Shown here piece after piece: positions 56,483 to 64,000 of a stretch of 64,000 nt of DNA. The notes beneath the pieces are model-generated. The model ran no database searches. It was not told the origin of the DNA and was given only the letters and a program-made list of their open reading frames with translations. Every line of letters starts with the position of its first letter. Positions within the stretch are counted from its first letter, which is position 1. The stretch is from Edaphochlamys debaryana. Taxonomy: Eukaryota > Chlorophyta > Chlorophyceae > Chlamydomonadales. Where the stretch lies: NCBI GenBank assembly GCA_016858145.1, contig JAEHOE010000022.1, forward strand, positions 992,001 to 1,056,000. Direction: 5' to 3'. Made by a program: the position numbers and the translations under genes.

Positions 56483-59400
56483 TCAAGGGATGACGTAGGT
56501 CGAGCCCGCGGCCTGCGACCTGCCCGCCGACTGCTTCTGCGCCCGCGCCGCCTGCTGCTTGAACATGGCCTTCATCTGTGGGGGAAGGGCAGGCGGGATG
56601 GGGGAAGCACTAGTGGGCGACATGGACGGGGACGCGCTGCGGGGGGGGGCGGGAGGGGCCACACCACCAGAGCGCTCGGAAGCACCCCAAAGCGCCCACG
56701 CATCCCCAGCGGCGGTTGCGGGCTATCGCCGGGCCCTGGGCCTGTAATCTCACTCCCCTAGCCCCCTTTGGAGGCTGTTCCTGCTGTGATCACCGCATCC
56801 TGCGGCTGCGGCCTCCATCAACGGGCTCCAGCCCACGCACCTCCTTCTTGGCCGTGCGATGCGCGCGGCGCGCCTCCTTGACCGCCGCCTTGCGCTCTTT
56901 GCGCTCCTCCGCGGTCTCGCCCTTGCGCCGCACCAGCAGGGCGGGGTCCAGCACGCTGCCGGCTGCGGGGACGAGGGGAAGGGAGCGGGGCGGTGGGTGG
57001 GAGGGGGTGAGATGGCGGGAAGGCGGAAGCCGGTTGAGGGGGGCGCACAGCAGGAGCCGAGCGTTCCCGAGGCCGATGAGTAGTTACCCACTGTCCAGGG
57101 CCTGGCCGAGACAGTCCCCCCGCTCCCTCCCATCCCTCCGTCGCCCACGCACCCGGCTCGCCGCCGTCCTCGCTGCCGCTGCCGCTGCCCTCCTCCGCCG
57201 CCTCCTCGCTGCCCTCGGGGATGGCCGCGTCCACGCCCCCCGCCCCCGTCCCGCCCAGCAGCGGCATGCCCGTCTTGGCCGAGAGCCGGATGGCGGGGCC
57301 GCCCCGGGCGCCCGTGCGCCGCTGCGGCTCCACGATCTTGGCGGGGTGGTTCTCCAGGTTGGAGGTCAGGGACAGGACCGACTCGCAGTCCCAGCGCTCG
57401 GCTTCCTGCGGGAGGGTTGGCGAGTAAGGACATCGGGCCAGATTGAGCGAGAGCCGAAAGACGGGGCAGCCGAGATGGGGCAGCCGATACCCGTGAGACG
57501 GGGCAGACGGGCTCCGGGTGGACAGGACCGGTCCTGCCGCCCGCGCTGGTCCTCTGGCCAGCAAGAACGGGCTTTCTCCGCCAGACTGCGTGGACCGGTC
57601 CTATGACCGGCCAGGGTCCTTGGCCCGGGAGCACAGGGTTCCTGCAAGCACCCGGCCCGAACCAGAACCTCTGGACCCGGCCCCACCCGCATCACGAGAG
57701 TGCTCCGCGGCTCCATGTGCTCCCCCGCCTCAGCAGCCTCCGCCGCCCCCGCGTCGCCGCGCGCCGCCGCCGCCGCCGCTGCCGCCGCCGCCGCCTCCTC
57801 CTGGCGGCGCAGGCGGGCGCGGGTGGCGGCCAGGGCCTCCGGGTCGGGGCGCGCGGCCTGGAGTGCCACGTCATCCGTGGCCTGACGTGAGGAGAAGAGG
57901 GGAGCAGAGGGTCGTGTGGGTTTGCCGGAACCAAGAAGCACATGGGACACCTCACCACGAGCTTCCCGGACACTCCGTTTAGCACCCTACCTTCCTCCGG
58001 CTCGGGCCCCGGCCCCATTTCCCGGTCCCGGCCCACGCACCTCGAGCGGCTTGAGCCCCTCTGCCTCCAGCATCTCAGTCTGTGCGTAGGAGGGAGGCGG
58101 GAGGGGTTTTTGTTGCTGAGCGGGATCGCGCCGACGCCAGGGGGGGAGCAGGGGGGGATGGAGGCGTGTGCAGGGCAGGCAGGGAGCGGTGGGCCAACCC
58201 ATAGGCCGGGCCACGCTCCCCGCCCTCCTCCGCACGCTCTGCCCACTCCGTCCGTCCCTCACGCGTGCACGACGGGCCCATGCACTACCTACACCAGGAC
58301 TCTCTGCCCCATCACGCCCTACCCACCCTACCCGCCAGGAGCTCGCCTCACCACCCCCACCCGTCCAGCCTGGCACCCCGCCCGCTTGAGAAGCGCACTT
58401 GGCCCGTCCGTGGGCCCCTTCTCCCAGCCTGCAGATCGTGTCATTTCCGGCACCTCATCACCCCACGTACGCACCTTCTTCTGCTCCTCGAGAAACTCGT
58501 CCAACACGTCAGCATAGTCCGCCAGATCACAGCCGCCCGCCGCTGCCTGGCGGGCGCCCGCCCCACCCTTGGCGCCGCCCGCCAGCCGCCGGGTGCCCGG
58601 GCCGTCGTGCTCGTCCAGATCGTCCAGGTCCGCATCGGCGTCGTCGTACCGCCCGTCCTCCAGGACCCCGATCTCATCGTCGTCGTACTCAACCGCCAAC
58701 CGCTCAAACTGGGCGTCCAGCGCCTCGAAGCCCTGACAGGGGGAGGGGGGGAGAGGGGGTGTTTGAAGCTGATAAGCGGGAGAGCATCGAATCGTTAGTG
58801 GGGGGGAGCGGGGGATGGACACAGGGCGGCACCCTTCAACAGACCTTCATGCAGGAACCCTCCTGGAAGGGATGCAGCGTGGGACCGGTACTCTACCCCT
58901 GCTGGCCCCATTGCGCTCTTGCTTTGACCCCTCATGGCATTTCCATTCTGTCTGCGCGCCTCCGCCTACGGGCAACCAGTCAGTGCCCAGACTCGACCGG
59001 CACTGTGCCTTCACACCCCAAACCTGCCCGAGGGGGGCGCTGTTGGCGAGGTGCTCCCTCCCCTCAGTCCCGCGCTACCTCTCTGGCTCCCACCCAGCCG
59101 CCCCCCCGGCCAGCCTCGCCCCCGCCCCCCCGCACCTGCTTTCGGTCCCGGCGCTCCGGCCGCCAGAAGCTGGACACAACCGACCCGCCCGCCACGCCGC
59201 CGCGTGCCGTACCGGGCCCAGGCCTGGCCGACCCGGGCCCAGGGGCCCCCGCCGACCCCGCCGCGTCCGAGCTCCCGGCCGCCGCCCCTTGCTGCTGGGA
59301 AGCCTGCGGCCGCCGGTGCCGGTTCACCCACTCGCACGCGCCCTCCTCCTGCTCCTCCGGGTCTTCACTCTCGCCACCAGCCTCCTCCTCGTCGTCCTCC

Positions 59401-61742
59401 TCCTCCTCGTCGTCGTCCTCCTCCTCCTCGTCCTCCTCCTCGGCTTCTGCCGCAGCTGCGCGCCTGCCGCCCGCTGCCCCCGCCGCTGCCCCCCCCGCCG
59501 CGCCCCCCTCCAGCTCCTCCTCCTCCCCTGCCACGAAGGCGTCCAGCCAGTCCGCCCACTCGTCGCCCTCCACCACCTGCGGTCCAAGCGGCGGAGCGGT
59601 GGGGCAGGGGGCACAAGACCTTGGCACCCGAGCACCAACGCACGCACGCTCCAAGGCGCCAGCACGCGTCCCACCCCCGCATGCACGCAGGAGCAAAGCG
59701 TGCACTGCACAGGTGCACGGGCACGCGCACGGGCACGGGCACGCACGGGGCGGCCCACCTCCCCAAGCGCTCCGTCGTTGCCGTTCTCCACCTCGGCCAT
59801 GCAAGCCTCCACCTCCTCCAGGTCCTGAGGGTGGGAAGGGGGGGGAGCAAGGACGTGTGAGGCGGCCAGTGCAGCGTTGCAGAACTGGAGTGTCAGAAAG
59901 GAAGAGAACGACCCTCTTCCATCCAGCCAGCCACCCATGGCCCCCTGCGCCCATGGGCCCAGACAGGCGGACCCTTCCGTCGCGCCTTGTAACATCCCCC
60001 CCCCACTTCAAGCCCCTACCAAGCCCGTCCCCAGGACTCGCCTTGACCAGCCGCCCCCGCCTGCCGCGCAGCTCCTTGGGCCGGGCCAGGGCCGACACCT
60101 CGGCCAGCGCCGCCGCCGCCGCCGCCTCGTCGTGGCCCTTGGGCTTGACGGTGAGGCTGCGGGGGAAGGCGCAGGAGGCCTTGACTCAACGGGTTCCAAG
60201 TCCCCTGCCTTCCATCCCCAGGATCCGGATCCGGAACCCGGATGTCGAACGCGCAACTCGCTCACCCTTACGCCACCGCCCAGATGATCCGAGATCTGGG
60301 TCTGCAACCCAAGAACACAAGCCCCCCGCGCCCCTACCTGCGCGCATCGACCACCTTGACGTCCGCGCTCGGCGCAATCAGCCGCGCCGCCGGCACGTAG
60401 ACCGCCGGGCCCACGCCGGATCCATGTGTACGGCGCGTCGTGGCCACGCTGCGTGCGGTGCGTGCGGTGCCCGCCACGCTCCGCCCGGCGGCGGCGGTGC
60501 GGGCGGCGGTGCTGCCCGGGCCCGGCCCGGCGGCTGAGGCCGCGGCAACGGCCTGGGCCTGGGCCAGGGCCTGTGCGTCGAGGCGCGAGGGCCCCGCCTC
60601 TGCCGCTGCCGCTGCGCCGGCGCCGGCACCTGTGGAAGTGCTGGGCCCAGCCCCGGCGGCGGAGGTGCTGGGGCCTGCCGCGTCCAGAGGGGGGTCATAG
60701 ATTGTGAAGTCCTGGGGGCAGGGAGACAGGGGGTTAGGGGCAGGTTGAGTATGGTTCGTGCCGGCTCGCGTCATAGACTGTGTGGAGCCCACGTGAGGCC
60801 CGACCTGGCCTGCCCAAGGGTGCACCGAGCTCCTGAAAGGGGGCCAGGCTGTGGGTACAGCCGCGGCACTGTCTCTGCCGACCCCCCGTTCCCGTAGGCA
60901 CCCCGCCCCGCCCATCCCCGCACCTCCTCCGAGTCCTCGGCCTCCCCCTCCAGCACCTCCTCCTCAAAGCCCTCCAGCTCCTGCTCCTCGGGAATGGTGT
61001 CCACACCCTGGCCAGAAGGGCAGAGGGGGATGGTTGGCGGAGGGAGGAGGTGAGGGCGGGGGCATGATGGGCGCCGTACAGGACACGGCTCTGCTGCTGG
61101 GCCCAAGCCCCCTTCCCCCAACGTCCACCAGCCCTGGCCGCGCTCCCCACACACCCGCCCCACCCCAAGAAGCTCTTCCCCAAGATCCCTCACCATTCCC
61201 CAGAACCCTCCTTCTCCTTAGGTAACCCTCCTCTTCCCCCTGTGAACCCTCTGCCTCACCCGCCCCGGCGCGGGCTTGCCCCTGCCCAGGTCCCTCAGGT
61301 GCTTCAGGTAGTCGTAGCCATCGTCCGGGAAGCCTAGCGCCAGCAGCTCCCGGCGCCGCTCCTCCGTCATGGAATAGCCGTCATCGGCGTGGGCGTGGGC
61401 GGCGGCGGACCTGACAGGGGGGATGAGGTGGGCGAAAGGGGGGTTGAGGGGCGGGGAGGGAGCGAGGGAGGGGAAGGGGGAGGGAGCGGAGAGCAACACC
61501 TGGGAAAGCTTCGCGGCGTGGGCCCACCTCGCAAGGCTGAACTCGGACTCGTCGCCGAGCGAGTCCACGTCCTCGTGGTAGTAGTCGTCGAACTCCTGCT
61601 GAGCAGGGCCGCGGGGCCCGGCCGTCTGCGCCCACGCCCGCTGGCCGCCATCATCGACGCCTTCCTCCTCCTCCTCCACGTCCCGGTAGACAAGGCTGAA
61701 GGTTGTTGCTTTCTTCTTATCGATGAACTTCTTCTTGCCCAT
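56483..61742 (-). CDS. LTV1: Ribosome-biogenesis factor LTV1
   Basis: LTV1 is an assembly factor of the 40S subunit; it works with ENP1 and RPS3 in late pre-40S maturation and export. Thirteen exons (coding order): 61742-61528, 61410-61260, 61007-60924, 60711-60338, 60156-60042, 59824-59759, 59576-59136, 58732-58475, 58079-58041, 57881-57687, 57405-57153, 56962-56841, 56575-56483. Phases close at 801 residues. The N-terminus MGKKKFIDKKKATTFSLVYRD is the family signature. Further signatures are FPDDGYDYLKHLRDLG, an SSFWRPERRDRK block near residue 470, ALDAQFERLAVEYDDDEIG, and the C-terminal RRKGETAEERKERKAAVKE helix. Yeast and human LTV1 are about 460-475 residues; the excess is Ala/Gly-rich and acidic low-complexity sequence, mainly in exons 4 and 7. 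Intron 5 has a GC donor (GCGAGT). Confidence 0.95.
58109..58137 (-). repeat. Dispersed intronic repeat C, copy in LTV1
   Basis: 29 bp identical to 28999-29027 in a BK intron; both lie in introns of minus-strand genes in the same orientation. The core is TGTTGCTGAGCGGGATCG followed by CGCCGACGC on the plus strand. Confidence 0.95.
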
Positions 61743-62176
61743 TTCTCCTCGTGCGCCGACCGCTCAGGAACGGATGTGTGCAGCGGCTCAAGGATTGCAG
61801 TCAGGATCCAGCGCCGCACAATGTAATGATGTGCGCGGTGCTGTTTGAGGGGAGCGCGTGTGGAGCGGAGCACGTCGACCAACTGGGGCCTTCCGAGCCG
61901 CCGTGGCGTTGAGCGCTACTTTCTGTGTTCGGGGTGCTAGCAGCGGGCAGAGGAAGCGCTTGGACGGGCAGCGAGGAGCTGGCTCACTGTTACCCGGCGA
62001 CATTCGGGCTTGATGCAGGCGTCGATTCCTCTTCGCGCGGCGCTCTCATGAGCAAAGTGACTCGAGAGTCAAGGATAGACTCACGCGTAACCATAGAGAC
62101 CCACGCGCTAACCAAGGGCCTAAACCAGCGTACTTGCCAAGTCCCGCCCACGCGGAGACCATCGCAACCCGCAACG
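61743..62176. promoter_or_regulatory. Bidirectional promoter region, LTV1 / acetyl-CoA acetyltransferase
   Basis: Only 434 bp separate the two start codons, which point away from each other, so the promoters must share this stretch. It contains short inverted or direct words such as ACTCGAGAGTC (62059-62069), but no recognisable TATA box. Shared regulation is possible but unproven. Confidence 0.6.

Positions 62177-64000
<1,824 letters not shown>

Noticed and set aside
58399..60537. 712-codon plus-strand frame across the LTV1 gene
   Set aside because: It is the antisense shadow of LTV1 exons and introns; the minus strand carries all LTV1 signatures with closed phase.

Overview
The window is nuclear DNA from a GC-rich, intron-dense green alga, most likely a chlorophycean or volvocine relative of Chlamydomonas; I cannot name the species. 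The case rests on very GC-rich coding sequence with GC-ending codons, many short exons (14 to 60 codons) separated by 100-400 bp introns, Ala/Gly/Ser/Pro-rich disordered proteins, a Pro-rich secreted protein, a GT77-type glycosyltransferase and TGTAA-type polyadenylation signals. Nothing looks bacterial, viral or organellar. I built the gene models by hand from splice sites, reading phase and family recognition. In all complete models the reading phase closes across every junction.

Left to right: (1) 280-6946 (+), the 3' part of a GT77-like nucleotide-diphospho-sugar transferase. (2) 8424-13906 (+) and 15978-21411 (+), two tandem genes for long disordered proteins. Both start with the same putative dual-acylation N-terminus, MGQCLS, and share an internal junction motif, so they look like diverged tandem duplicates. 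(3) 24337-43130 (-), a Slo/BK-type potassium channel of about 3,040 residues in 37 exons, with S1-S6, a TIGYGD filter, RCK1, a roughly 1,170-residue disordered linker, and RCK2 carrying a further insertion of about 600 residues. (4) 45638-51395 (+), complete mitochondrial cysteine desulfurase NFS1, divergent from the channel. (5) A 542-bp hAT-like MITE at 51917-52458 with perfect 15-bp inverted ends and a perfect 8-bp target-site duplication. (6) 53464-55714 (-), a small secreted Cys-rich protein with a polyproline hinge. (7) 56483-61742 (-), ribosome-biogenesis factor LTV1, divergent from (8) 62177 to the window end (+), the 5' part of an acetyl-CoA acetyltransferase.

The genes do not form one pathway. 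They cover wall or ECM biosynthesis, membrane-associated disordered proteins, ion transport, Fe-S assembly, ribosome assembly and acetyl-CoA metabolism.

The most unusual signal is in the introns. Unrelated genes share short intronic repeats, several in the same sense orientation. Many introns are G-rich after the donor and C-rich before the acceptor, often ending CCCCCTGTCAG. At least six introns carry a partial tandem copy of the neighbouring exon edge with its splice junction. This fits either a family of introner-like repeated introns or ongoing intron change by local tandem duplication.
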